Assembly (NCBI GenBank): GCA_963840445.1
Contig: CAWIZC010000003.1
Coordinates: 15,683 to 79,682, forward strand
Direction of reading: 5' to 3'
Length of the DNA stretch: 64,000 nucleotides
Source: AWTP1-13 sp963840445
GTDB lineage: Bacteria; Pseudomonadota; Alphaproteobacteria; Rhizobiales; Hyphomicrobiaceae
Under the pieces are notes generated by a model. It saw only the letters and a list, made by a program, of their open reading frames with translations. It was not told where the DNA came from and searched no databases. The position numbers and the translations under genes were made by a program. Shown piece by piece: positions 8,801 through 17,308 of the stretch (position 1 is the stretch's first letter; every line of letters starts with the position of its first letter).

Positions 8801-10354
8801 ATGTTTCAATCCCTGTCAGATCGCCTGTCCGGCGTCCTCGACAAGCTGACGCGGCGCGGTGCGCTCACCGATAGCGACGTGGCCGAGGCCATGCGCGAGG
8901 TGCGGCGCGCGCTGCTCGAGGCCGACGTCGCCCTCGACGTGGTGCGCGACTTCACGGAGAAGGTGAAGGCCAAGGCCATCGGCCAGAACGTGGTCAAGTC
9001 GATCACGCCCGGCCAGATGGTGGTCAAGATCGTGCACGACGAGCTGGTCGCCATGCTGGGCTCGGACGCCCAGCCGATCGACCTTGTCGCGCAGCCGCCG
9101 GTCGCCATCATGCTGGTCGGCCTGCAGGGTTCGGGCAAGACCACCACCACCGCCAAGATCGCGCATCGGCTCACCAACCGCGACAAGAAGAAAGTGCTGA
9201 TGGCCTCGCTCGACACGCGCCGTCCGGCCGCGCAAGAGCAATTGAAGATCCTGGGCGAGCAGACCAGCGTTGACACGCTGCCGATCGTGCCGGGGCAGAC
9301 GCCACAGCAGATCACCCGGCGCGCGCTCGATGCCGCCAAGCTCGGCGGCTACGACGTGCTGTTGCTCGACACCGCCGGCCGCATCCACATCGACGAAGAC
9401 CTGATGCGCGAGTTGGCCGAGGTACGCGACATCGCCCATCCGCACGAGACGCTGCTGGTGGCCGACAGCCTGACCGGCCAGGACGCCGTCAACCTGGCGC
9501 GCAACTTCAACGAGCGGATCGGCATCACCGGCATCGTGCTGACCCGCGTCGACGGCGATGGCCGCGGCGGCGCCGCGCTATCGATGCGTGCGGTAACCGG
9601 CAAGCCGATCAAGCTGCTGGGCGTCGGCGAGAAGTGGGACGCGCTGGAGGACTTCCATCCGCAGCGCATCGCCGGCCGCATCCTTGGCATGGGCGACGTG
9701 GTGAGCCTGGTCGAAAAGGCCGCCCAGACCATCGACGCCGAGAAGGCGCAGGCCATTGCGCAGAAGATGCGCAAGGGCTCGTTCGACCTCGATGACCTGC
9801 TGGATCAGCTCGCGCAGCTGCAGAAGCTCGGCGGCATGTCGAGCATGCTGGGCATGCTGCCCGGCATCGGCAAGATCAAGAAGCAGGTCGACGCGGCCGG
9901 CATCGACGACAGCATCATCAAGCACCAGCGCGCCATCATCCAGTCGATGACCAAGAAGGAGCGGCGCAATCCGAAGGTCCTCGACGGCAAGCGCAAACGG
10001 CGCATCGCCGCCGGATCGGGTACCAAGGTCGAGGAGGTCAACCGTCTCATCAAGATGCATCGCCAGATGGCCGACATGATGAAGACCATGGGCAAGCGCG
10101 GCGGCCTCATGCAGCGCATGATGGGCGGCGGCGGCGCAGGGCCGAGCCCGGCCGAGATCGAGCGCATGCAGGCGGAGCTCGCCACGCTCGATCCAAAGGC
10201 GCTGGATAGCCTGCCCAAGGAGCTGAAGGAGTCCCTGCCCAAGGGTATGCCGGGCTTCGGCGGGGCAATGCCGAGGTTGCCCGGTCTGCCGGGGCTCGGT
10301 GGTGACAGCGGCAAATTCCGGGGTCTACCGGGCCTGCCGGGGAAGAAGAAGTAG
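8801..10354 (+). CDS. ffh: Signal recognition particle protein Ffh
   Basis: GTPase and RNA-binding component of the signal recognition particle, which binds signal peptides at the ribosome and hands them to FtsY. N domain about residues 1-90; G domain with GLQGSGKTTTTAKIA (about 107-121), DTRRPAA, DTAGRIHID, TRVDGDGRGG; methionine-rich M domain with MSSMLGMLPGIGKIKK, SMTKKERRNPKVL and RIAAGSGT, ending in a long glycine/proline/methionine tail. 517 residues is slightly long because of that tail. The ATG at 8801 gives the usual MFQSLSDRLSGVLDKL start. GNAT, rpsP and rimM follow closely on the same strand. Confidence 0.95.
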   Translation: MFQSLSDRLSGVLDKLTRRGALTDSDVAEAMREVRRALLEADVALDVVRDFTEKVKAKAIGQNVVKSITPGQMVVKIVHDELVAMLGSDAQPIDLVAQPPVAIMLVGLQGSGKTTTTAKIAHRLTNRDKKKVLMASLDTRRPAAQEQLKILGEQTSVDTLPIVPGQTPQQITRRALDAAKLGGYDVLLLDTAGRIHIDEDLMRELAEVRDIAHPHETLLVADSLTGQDAVNLARNFNERIGITGIVLTRVDGDGRGGAALSMRAVTGKPIKLLGVGEKWDALEDFHPQRIAGRILGMGDVVSLVEKAAQTIDAEKAQAIAQKMRKGSFDLDDLLDQLAQLQKLGGMSSMLGMLPGIGKIKKQVDAAGIDDSIIKHQRAIIQSMTKKERRNPKVLDGKRKRRIAAGSGTKVEEVNRLIKMHRQMADMMKTMGKRGGLMQRMMGGGGAGPSPAEIERMQAELATLDPKALDSLPKELKESLPKGMPGFGGAMPRLPGLPGLGGDSGKFRGLPGLPGKKK

Positions 10355-10355
10355 C

Positions 10356-10889
10356 ATGGTCCCCGAACTTCAAACCGAGCGTCTGCGCTTGCGAGCGTGG
10401 CGTGAAGAGGATCTCGGTCCTTACACGCGATTCTGCTCGGACGAAGCGGCCATGCGGTTCGTCGGCGGCACGTCCGATCGGGCCGGCACGTGGCGCCGCA
10501 TGGCCATGTTCACCGGGCATTGGGTGCTGCGCGGGTATGGGCCATGGGCCTTGGAGGAAAAGGCACACAAGGCGTTCGTCGGCTACGCCGGGCTGTGGAA
10601 ACCGGAGGGGTGGCCGGAGCCCGAGGTCATGTGGGGCGTTCCGCCCGAGCACCAGGGGCGCGGCTATGCAACCGAGGCTGCGCGCCGCGTGCGTGAATTT
10701 GCATACCGCGAACTCGGTTGGAGCACGCTGATCAGCTTCATCGATCCCGCCAATGCGCCTTCGCAGCGTGTTGCCGGGCGCCTCGGCGCCGAACGCGAGA
10801 GCGACTTCGATTTGCGCGGACACACGGTCGGCATCTACCGCCATCCGAGCCGCGAGACACTGAACCGAAACCTGCACTCATCATCATGA
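10356..10889 (+). CDS. GNAT-family N-acetyltransferase (RimJ/RimL type)
   Basis: 177-residue acetyl-CoA-dependent N-acetyltransferase beginning ELQTERLRLRAWREEDL, the typical RimJ/RimL-like opening. The acetyl-CoA pyrophosphate loop is seen in EHQGRGYATEAARRV (about residues 97-111), followed by the conserved region DPANAPSQRVAGRLG near residue 145. Substrate may be a protein N-terminus or a small molecule; the sequence does not say. The start codon lies one base after the ffh stop, and rpsP begins 13 bp after its end, so it is probably co-transcribed with SRP and ribosomal genes. Confidence 0.88.
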   Translation: MVPELQTERLRLRAWREEDLGPYTRFCSDEAAMRFVGGTSDRAGTWRRMAMFTGHWVLRGYGPWALEEKAHKAFVGYAGLWKPEGWPEPEVMWGVPPEHQGRGYATEAARRVREFAYRELGWSTLISFIDPANAPSQRVAGRLGAERESDFDLRGHTVGIYRHPSRETLNRNLHSSS

Positions 10890-10902
10890 CAAGGAGAAAG
10901 CT

Positions 10903-11265
10903 ATGTCCGTGAAGATCCGCCTCTCGCGTGGAGGCACCAAGAAGCGCCCGTACTATTACGTCGTCGTCGCCAACTCGACCTCGCCGCGCGATGGCCGCTA
11001 TATCGAGCAGATCGGCACGCACAATCCGCTGCTCGCCAAGGACAACCCGGAGCGCGTGAAGCTCGACATCGATCGCGTGAAGCATTGGCTGTCGGTTGGC
11101 GCGCAGCCCACCGACCGCGTCGCCCGCTTCATCGACGCTGCGGGCCTCGCCAAGCGCACCGCCGGCAATAACCCGAACAAAGCCAAGCCGCGCAAGAAGC
11201 GCTTGGAGCGTGAAGCGGCGGCCAAGGCTGCGGCTGAAGGCGGCGAGGCCAAGCCGGCCGCCTGA
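10903..11265 (+). CDS. rpsP: 30S ribosomal protein S16
   Basis: Binds 16S rRNA and is needed for 30S assembly. 120 residues: the conserved S16 core MSVKIRLSRGGTKKRPYYYV, DGRYIEQIGTHNP and ERVKLDIDRVKHWLSVGAQPTD is followed by the alanine/lysine-rich C-terminal extension common in alphaproteobacteria. A clear AAGGAG ribosome-binding site precedes the ATG. In most bacteria rpsP-rimM-trmD-rplS form one operon; here two small unknown genes intervene before rimM. Confidence 0.96.
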   Translation: MSVKIRLSRGGTKKRPYYYVVVANSTSPRDGRYIEQIGTHNPLLAKDNPERVKLDIDRVKHWLSVGAQPTDRVARFIDAAGLAKRTAGNNPNKAKPRKKRLEREAAAKAAAEGGEAKPAA

Positions 11266-11393
11266 ATTGGCGGCTGGTTCGTGACAGGACCTCCAGTGCA
11301 CGAGCCTGTGCCGCGTCAGCTTGGCAATGCGGCGCCCGCTCGATACGTTCGGCGGCATTTCCGAGCTGCCGGCGGATATTGGGAGCCCACTGC

Positions 11394-11768
11394 ATGGACT
11401 GGATTACCATACTCGGCGTGCTGAAATCGGCCATCGACATCGTCAAGTCGATCCCGGAGGTGCAAAAGGCCGGTCAGCATGTGGTCGATCAGATCAACAA
11501 GCTGATCGGCAAGGGCGGAGGCAAGGCGCCGCAAGGGCCCCTTGCCACCCTGATCGAAGGCCAGGCGAAGCGCCTGAAGACCCTGGTCGACGAATTTGCC
11601 AGCAAGGATGCCGACCCGCGCTTCGACAATATCGAGAAGGCTGCCTTTCGCCGGCGCGTGGCCGCCCAAGCCAGGTCCTTGTTGGAGAGCAGCGCGCCCA
11701 TCAAGGACAGCCTGCCGGACTATGATGCGCTGCTGGCATTCTTCGACTCTGCCGCCAAGTCCGCCTGA
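11394..11768 (+). CDS. Unknown small protein A, paralogue of the next gene
   Basis: 124-residue protein of unrecognised family, started at the ATG at 11394, which has a GGGAG site about nine bases upstream. The N-terminal 30 residues are amphipathic/hydrophobic (WITILGVLKSAIDIVKSI). The C-terminal half matches the downstream gene: FDNIEKAAFRRRVAAQARSL here against FDEIELERYRKRVATRLCKY, then IKDSLPDYDALLAFF against ISDSINDYDKLRKFF. So the two are tandem duplicates. No cysteine, signal peptide or nucleotide-binding motif is seen. Placement between rpsP and rimM suggests co-expression with the translation machinery; no function is assigned. Confidence 0.65.
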   Translation: MDWITILGVLKSAIDIVKSIPEVQKAGQHVVDQINKLIGKGGGKAPQGPLATLIEGQAKRLKTLVDEFASKDADPRFDNIEKAAFRRRVAAQARSLLESSAPIKDSLPDYDALLAFFDSAAKSA

Positions 11769-11791
11769 ACCACGACCTCGAGGGTGGGCCG

Positions 11792-12196
11792 ATGGCCAAA
11801 ATATCCGAGGACAAGAGGGCTCGTGTCGAGACCGTCAGCCCGATCCTGCAAACGCTCAATGTGCTCGCCGAGATCTCGGAAGTGCATGCCAAGCTGCGCA
11901 ACTCCACCTCGCCCAAGCTCGGCAAGGAGCTCGCCACCGGCGACAGCGTAGTGCAGGTCGACGATGCTTTGAAAATCGTCCTCGACAAGGAGAAGACCAA
12001 ACTGACCACGCTCATCAATGAATATTACAAGCGTGATTTGGACGGGTCCTTCGACGAAATCGAGTTGGAGCGCTACCGCAAGCGGGTGGCAACGCGCTTG
12101 TGCAAATACCTGAGGTCGCTGGAGCCGATCAGCGATAGCATCAACGACTATGACAAGCTCAGGAAGTTCTTCTGCTTGAACTCCGACGGGTCGTGA
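11792..12196 (+). CDS. Unknown small protein B, paralogue of the previous gene
   Basis: 134-residue, highly charged and mostly helical protein from the ATG at 11792. Residues about 80-128 align with the C-terminal half of the preceding gene, while the N-terminus is unrelated: it lacks the hydrophobic helix and has lysine/glutamate-rich segments. It begins 23 bp after its paralogue, and its TGA overlaps the GTG of rimM (GTGA), so translational coupling to rimM is likely. No known domain recognised. Base composition is somewhat lower in GC than the ribosomal neighbours, which would fit acquisition. Confidence 0.65.
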   Translation: MAKISEDKRARVETVSPILQTLNVLAEISEVHAKLRNSTSPKLGKELATGDSVVQVDDALKIVLDKEKTKLTTLINEYYKRDLDGSFDEIELERYRKRVATRLCKYLRSLEPISDSINDYDKLRKFFCLNSDGS

Positions 12197-12762
12197 CCAC
12201 TGCACCGCAGCGCATTCTGCTTGGCCGCATCGCCGGCGCGCATGGCATTCGCGGCGAGGTGCTGATTCACGCCTTCACGCAGGCACCCGAAAGCATCTGC
12301 GCCTACGGCGCCCTGTCCGACGCAAGTGGTGGCCGGGCATTCAAGATCCGGCTTGTCCGCGTGACCCCGAAGGGCGTCATTGCGCGCCTTGCCGACATCG
12401 GCGACCGCACCGCGGCCGAGGCTCTGAAAGGCGTGGAGCTGTACGTGGATCGCGCGCGCCTGCCAGCGGCGGCCGAGGGCGAGTTCTACCATGCCGATCT
12501 GATCGGTCTGGCGGCCCTTGATGCCGAAGGCAACACACTCGGCAGCGTCGTCGCCGTACAGAACTACGGCGCCGGCGACCTGCTGGAAATCCGCTTGGCC
12601 GGTTCGTCCAAGACCGAGCTGGTGCCGTTCCGCGATGCGTTCGTGCCCGAAGTGGACCTGGCGGCGCGCCGGCTGGTGGTGGCGCTGCCGTCGGCATCGG
12701 AGGACCAGGCCGAAGGAGAGGCGGGCCAGAAGCCCCCGAAACGCAGTAGACCCCGGCGCTGA
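12193..12762 (+). CDS. rimM: Ribosome maturation factor RimM
   Basis: Assists maturation of the 30S head, binding S19. 189 residues. The N-terminal RimM domain begins with RILLGRIAGAHGIRGEVLIHAF, the signature of the family. The C-terminal PRC-barrel part carries EFYHADLIGLAALDAEGNTLG and LLEIRLAG, then VPFRDAFVPEVDLAARRLVV. GTG start overlapping the preceding stop by four bases. A 25-residue charged tail follows the barrel. The usual next genes trmD and rplS are absent; a convergent flavin hydroxylase lies downstream instead. Confidence 0.93.
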   Translation: MTTAPQRILLGRIAGAHGIRGEVLIHAFTQAPESICAYGALSDASGGRAFKIRLVRVTPKGVIARLADIGDRTAAEALKGVELYVDRARLPAAAEGEFYHADLIGLAALDAEGNTLGSVVAVQNYGAGDLLEIRLAGSSKTELVPFRDAFVPEVDLAARRLVVALPSASEDQAEGEAGQKPPKRSRPRR

Positions 12763-12772
12763 GACCGGGGTC
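12749..12772 (+). terminator. Hairpin at the end of rimM
   Basis: Eight-base perfect stem GACCCCGG / CCGGGGTC spanning the rimM stop codon. Only a weak CATTTG follows, so it is a poor classical terminator; it may stabilise the 3' end or act in both directions between the convergent genes. Confidence 0.4.
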
Positions 12773-12901
12773 CATTTGCTCGGGGTACCAGGGCAGCGCC
12801 GAAGCGCGTTCTTAGCGTCCCATGAGCATGATAATGCGGCGCACGTCCGTGCGGTTCCCCGATGCGGTGATGAACGGCAATCATCCACAGGAATCGCCAT
12901 G

Positions 12902-14144
12902 TCATGGCTGCTGGCCACGCAGCAGCTTGGGGATGTCACCGGTGAGCCCCGCTGCCTCGGCTACAAAGAAGCCCTTCAGGGCCGGCATTCGCTCAACCAG
13001 ACCGAGACCGAAATCGCGGGCCGTGCGCGCCACCGTGAAATCGTTGGAGAACAGACGATTGAGGCCGTCGAAGGCCGCCGCGGACAGCATCGAGTTCGAG
13101 CCGGCGCCAGCGCTCATAGCGCTCGAGGGCCGCCAGCGAGCCGATATCCAGCCCGAGCCTGGCCGTATCGGCTACCACCTCGGTCAGCGCCGCCACATCC
13201 CGCAGACCGAGATTGAGTCCTTGGCCGGCAATAGGGTGCACACCGTGCGCCGCATCGCCGACCAGCACGAACCGGTTGACGGCGAGCGCGCGGGCGAGAT
13301 GCATGTCGAGCGGCCAGCTGGCGCGCGGGCCGGCCAGCTCCACCTTGCCCAGCCGATAGCCGAAGCGCTGCTGCACCTCGGCGAGGAAGCCTGCATCATC
13401 GAGCGCGACGATGGCGCGACCGCGCTCGGCCTCCTCCGTCCAGGTCACGCAGGATCGATCACCGACCAGCGGCAGGATGGCGAACGGACCTGCCGGCAGG
13501 AAATGCTGCACGGCGCGGCCGCGATGCGGCTTCTCGTGCCTGACGGTGGTGACGATGCCGACCTGGGGATAGCTCCAGCCCACCACTTTGATGCCGGCCA
13601 TCTCGCGCAGCCGCGAGGCGCGGCCGTCGGCGGCTGCCAACAGCGGCGTACGCAGCCGCGCCCCGCCCTCCAGATCAACGGTGCAGCCATGGTTGTCGAT
13701 CTCGAAACCGGCGATGGCTCGGCCGCCCAGCAGCGTTATCGACCCGCGTACCTGCGCGGCCCGCAGCAGCGCCGCGTTGAGCCGCTGGCTCTCCAAAATA
13801 TAGGTCGCCGGCTCGTCGCCCTCGACCCGGTTGTCGTAGGAGACAAGGACCGGCCGGAAAGCATCATTGAGGCTGGAGTCGGTAATATCTACCGCCGTAA
13901 CGGGTTGGGCGTGCTCGGCCAATTCCCCCCAGACGCCCAGCACATCCAGCAGGCGCTTGGAGCCCGCCGATATCGCCCAGGCTCGAATGTCGCGGCCCGG
14001 GGTTTCCGATTGCAACTCCGCCCGATCGAGCAGGGCGACACTGGTCTCCGGTCCCAGCGCATCGGCTAGCGCACACGCGAGCGCCAGGCCCACTGTACCG
14101 GCGCCGGCAACAACCACATCGTAACGGGGCTGCGGTTGCATCAT
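12902..14144 (-). CDS. UbiH/COQ6-family FAD-dependent hydroxylase, frame-broken
   Basis: Flavin monooxygenase of the ubiquinone-biosynthesis UbiH/UbiF/COQ6 group, about 413 residues. Rossmann motif VVVAGAGTVGLALACALA at the N-terminus, the central ESQRLNAALLRAA helix, AADGRASRLRE, and the second FAD motif VLVGDAAHGVHPIAGQGLNLGLRD are all present. An extra A in the doublet at 13095-13096 breaks the frame after YERWRRL; removing it gives continuous sequence to GDIPKLLRGQQP at the stop at 12902. Start taken at the ATG at 14144. It probably adds a ring hydroxyl in ubiquinone synthesis; which position is unknown. Confidence 0.85.
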
Positions 14145-14244
14145 GACCAAGCTGAGCCGTCTGCTCCGGCGGGCAATGTCCGTTCTTGACAGGCCGTCAC
14201 GCCGGGCCTCCCCTCTCTGGCAACACCATCATGCAGGTAGACCA

Positions 14245-15144
14245 ATGTCCGAAGACACGCCAAGGCCACCCGGCGCCATCGAAAACCTGATCTCCATACT
14301 GGACCTCGAGCCTCTGGAACAAAACCTGTTTCGCGGCCGCAGCCTACAGCAGGGGTGGCAGCGTGTGTTCGGCGGACAGGTGCTGGGACAGGCTCTGGTC
14401 GCAGCCGTCCGGACCGTGAGCGAAGAGCGCTTCGCCCATTCGCTGCACGCCTATTTCCTGCTGCCCGGCGATCCCTCTAAGCCCATCGTCTACGAGGTGG
14501 AGCGCACGCGCGACGGCGGCAGCTTCACCACCCGCAGGGTCAAGGCCATTCAGCACGGGCGGACCATGTTCGCCATGAGCGTCTCGTTCCACATCGAGGA
14601 GCCGGGCTACGACCACCAGAGCCCCATGCCCAAGGTGCCGTTCCCCGAGGATCTGCCGAGCGAGGCCGACCTCAAGGCCAAGATGCTGGCCATCCTGCCG
14701 CCGGAGTTGCGCAGCTACTGGGAGAGGGAACGCCCGATCGAGCTGCGCCCGGTCGACGTGTCGCGCTATTTCGCACGCGAGAAGCGCGCGCCCGAGCAGT
14801 GCATCTGGATGCGGGCGAGCGGCCGCCTGCCCGACACCCTGTCGCTGCATCAGTGCGTGCTCGCCTATGCGTCCGACTTCTCGCTGCTGGACACGGCCCT
14901 GATCGCGCACGGCAAGCTGATGTTCGACAAGGACGTCCAGCTGGCAAGCCTCGACCATGCGCTGTGGCTGCATAGGCCATTCCGGGCCGACGAATGGCTG
15001 CTCTATGCCATGGACAGTCCCTCCAGCCACGGAGCACGTGGTTTCTGCCGCGGCAGCGTCTACACCCGGGATGGTACGTTGGTAGCATCCGTCGCGCAGG
15101 AGGGACTGATGCGGCAGAGGGATTCTCGGTACGTGCCTAGATAG
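14245..15144 (+). CDS. tesB: Acyl-CoA thioesterase II
   Basis: Hydrolyses medium- and long-chain acyl-CoA to free fatty acid and CoA. 299 residues forming a double hot-dog fold: first half LEQNLFRGRSLQQGWQRVFGGQVLGQAL and VERTRDGGSFTTRRVKAIQ, second half SFHIEEPGYDHQ to SLDHALWLHRPFRADEWLLY and the terminal SSHGARGFCRGSVYTRDGTLVASVAQEGLMR. The Asp of YASDFSLLDTAL corresponds to the catalytic region. ATG at 14245 chosen; a 34-codon in-frame extension upstream does not look family-like. It sits immediately upstream of the glnK-amtB block, as in many Hyphomicrobiales. Confidence 0.93.
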   Translation: MSEDTPRPPGAIENLISILDLEPLEQNLFRGRSLQQGWQRVFGGQVLGQALVAAVRTVSEERFAHSLHAYFLLPGDPSKPIVYEVERTRDGGSFTTRRVKAIQHGRTMFAMSVSFHIEEPGYDHQSPMPKVPFPEDLPSEADLKAKMLAILPPELRSYWERERPIELRPVDVSRYFAREKRAPEQCIWMRASGRLPDTLSLHQCVLAYASDFSLLDTALIAHGKLMFDKDVQLASLDHALWLHRPFRADEWLLYAMDSPSSHGARGFCRGSVYTRDGTLVASVAQEGLMRQRDSRYVPR

Positions 15145-15257
15145 TAGGCAGAAATTAACTTTTGCCCAACTCTTGGGCTAATGCCGCATACTCTGCCTGA
15201 CCCGCTTGGAAGAGGGTTTTCCTCCTCCTGTCAGCGCCTTAGCTCGTCATCCCGCGA

Positions 15258-15274
15258 TTGGCACGTCTTTTGAC
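15258..15274 (+). promoter_or_regulatory. Candidate sigma-54 promoter of glnK-amtB
   Basis: TTGGCACG, four bases, then TTGAC. The -24 half is an exact match to the RpoN consensus; the -12 half has TTGA instead of TTGC. It lies 92 bp before the glnK start, where nitrogen-regulated RpoN promoters are known in this gene pair. Confidence 0.5.
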
Positions 15275-15365
15275 TCTTAACAGAGCCGCTCCACAGTTTG
15301 GTGCGGTAGGGGTGCCGCGTTTGCTCGCATGTCGAGCAGGCCGGCCGAGCAACAAGGGGAACCAC

Positions 15366-15704
15366 ATGAAGCTCGTAACGGCGGTCATAAAGCCGTTCAA
15401 GCTCGAGGAAGTCCGCTCGGCGCTGACCGATCTTGGGCTGCAAGGCATGACCGTGACCGAAGTGAAGGGGTACGGCCGCCAGAAAGGGCATACGGAGATC
15501 TACCGCGGCGCTGAATATGCGGTGAGCTTCCTACCCAAAGTGAAACTCGAGGTCGTGGTGCCGTCGGGCACCGTGGACAAGGCCGTTGAGGCCATCGTCC
15601 GTACGGCCAGAACCGGACAGATCGGAGACGGCAAGATCTTCGTCTCATCGATCGACCATACGGTCCGCATCCGCACGGGTGAGACCGACGACAGCGCGAT
15701 CTGA
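15366..15704 (+). CDS. glnK: Nitrogen regulatory protein P-II (GlnK/GlnB)
   Basis: 112-residue trimeric signal protein that senses 2-oxoglutarate and ATP/ADP and, under ammonium, blocks the AmtB channel. It opens MKLVTAVIKPFKLEEVRSAL; the T-loop contains Tyr51 in YRGAEY, the uridylylation site; the B-loop TGQIGDGKIFV and the C-loop VRIRTGETDDSAI complete the nucleotide sites. Lying 53 bp upstream of amtB, it is named glnK from context; sequence alone does not separate GlnK from GlnB. A sigma-54-like promoter lies upstream. Confidence 0.95.
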   Translation: MKLVTAVIKPFKLEEVRSALTDLGLQGMTVTEVKGYGRQKGHTEIYRGAEYAVSFLPKVKLEVVVPSGTVDKAVEAIVRTARTGQIGDGKIFVSSIDHTVRIRTGETDDSAI

Positions 15705-15757
15705 AGCGCTCACCCGCGACTAGTTCAATCCGCCGTAAGCTCTTGGAGGCATATCTC

Positions 15758-17224
15758 ATGACACTTGGAACTTCACGCCGAATTGCCACGACGGCAATCG
15801 CGGCGTCACTACTCTGTCTGACTGCAGCGGCTGCGTTCGCGCAGGCGCCGACGCCGCCCACGCCCAATAAGGGCGACACCGCCTGGATGATGACGGCCTC
15901 GGTGCTGGTCCTGCTGATGACGATTCCGGGCCTCGCCCTGTTTTACGGCGGCTTGGCGCGCACCAAGAACATGCTGTCGATGCTGATGCAGGTCTTCTAC
16001 ACCGTCTGCGTCGTGTGCATCATCTGGGTGCTGTACGGATACAGCATGGCCTTCTCCGAGGGCGGCGCCTACAACGCCTTCGTCGGCGGCTTCTCCAAGG
16101 CCTTCCTGGCCGGCATCACGCCCGACACCAACGCCGAGACATTTTCCGACGGCGTGGTGATCCCCGAGTACGTGTACATCTGCTTCCAGATGACCTTCGC
16201 GGCGATCACTCCCGCCCTGATCGTCGGCTCCATGGCCGAGCGCATGAAGTTCTCGGCCATCGTGCTGTTCATCCCGCTGTGGGTCACCCTTGTCTACTTC
16301 CCCATCGCGCACATGGTCTGGTACTGGTCCGGTCCGAGCGCCATCGTGACCGCAGCCAAGGCCGTCGCCGAAGCGTCCGGTGACGCCAAAGCTGCCGCTG
16401 AAGCCGCACTGGCCACGGCGCAGGCCAATGCCGGTCTAGCCTTCCAGTGGGGCGCGCTCGACTTCGCCGGCGGCACCGTCGTGCACATCAATTCCGGCAT
16501 CGCCGGCCTGATGGGTGCTCTGATGGTCGGAAAGCGGGTAGGCTTCGGCAAGGAAGCGATGCCTCCGCACTCGCTGACCTTGACGCTGGTTGGCGCCGCT
16601 CTCCTGTGGGTCGGCTGGTTCGGCTTCAACGCCGGCTCGGCGCTGGAAGCTAACGGCACCGCCGTGTTGGCCATGATCAACACGTTCGTAGCCACGGCGG
16701 CTGCAGCGCTCGCCTGGATGCTCGCCGAGGCGATCTTCAAGGGCAAGCCCAGCCTGCTCGGTGGTGCTTCTGGTGCCGTCGCGGGTCTGGTCGCGGTGAC
16801 GCCGGCTTCCGGCTTTGCCGGTCCGATGGGTGCCATCGTTCTCGGCATTGCCGCTGGCTTCGTCTGCTGCTTCTTCGTCTCGGCGGTCAAGAATGCGCTG
16901 GGCTACGACGATGCGCTGGACGTGTTCGGCGTGCACTGCATCGGCGGCATCCTCGGCGCTCTGGGCACCGGCATCCTGGCCGCTCCGTCGCTGGGCGGCA
17001 CCGGCGTGTTCGACTACACGACGGGCAAGGTCGCCGACTACGACATGATGGCGCAGATGATCACCCAGGCGAAGACGGTCTGCCTCACCCTGGTGTGGTC
17101 GGGCGTCGGCACCATCGTCATCCTGCTGGTCCTGCGAGTGATCGTGGGTCTGCGGCCCAGCGCCGATCAGGAGCGTGAGGGTCTCGACCTCGTCGATCAC
17201 GGCGAGCGCGCCTACAACTACTGA
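15758..17224 (+). CDS. amtB: Ammonium transporter AmtB
   Basis: Inner-membrane trimeric ammonium channel, 488 residues. A signal peptide (residues 1-29, ending AAAAFAQ) precedes eleven membrane helices. Landmarks: DTAWMMTASVLVLLMTIPGLALFYGGLARTKN, the family signature region DFAGGTVVHINSGIAGL with its pore histidine, LLWVGWFGFNAGSALEAN, and the second pore histidine in DVFGVHCIGGILGAL. An AGG-type ribosome-binding site precedes the ATG at 15758. The cytoplasmic tail GLRPSADQEREGLDLVDHGERAYNY is the PII contact region. Intact, unlike the second amtB at 24.2-25.5 kb. A strong terminator follows. Confidence 0.95.
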   Translation: MTLGTSRRIATTAIAASLLCLTAAAAFAQAPTPPTPNKGDTAWMMTASVLVLLMTIPGLALFYGGLARTKNMLSMLMQVFYTVCVVCIIWVLYGYSMAFSEGGAYNAFVGGFSKAFLAGITPDTNAETFSDGVVIPEYVYICFQMTFAAITPALIVGSMAERMKFSAIVLFIPLWVTLVYFPIAHMVWYWSGPSAIVTAAKAVAEASGDAKAAAEAALATAQANAGLAFQWGALDFAGGTVVHINSGIAGLMGALMVGKRVGFGKEAMPPHSLTLTLVGAALLWVGWFGFNAGSALEANGTAVLAMINTFVATAAAALAWMLAEAIFKGKPSLLGGASGAVAGLVAVTPASGFAGPMGAIVLGIAAGFVCCFFVSAVKNALGYDDALDVFGVHCIGGILGALGTGILAAPSLGGTGVFDYTTGKVADYDMMAQMITQAKTVCLTLVWSGVGTIVILLVLRVIVGLRPSADQEREGLDLVDHGERAYNY

Positions 17225-17308
17225 TACGCGGTTTGCGGCGGGGCCCGCGCTCCATCGGAGCCCCGTCGCATAGTCGAGCACGCCATTTTTCCCCGGTACG
17301 TGCTCCTG

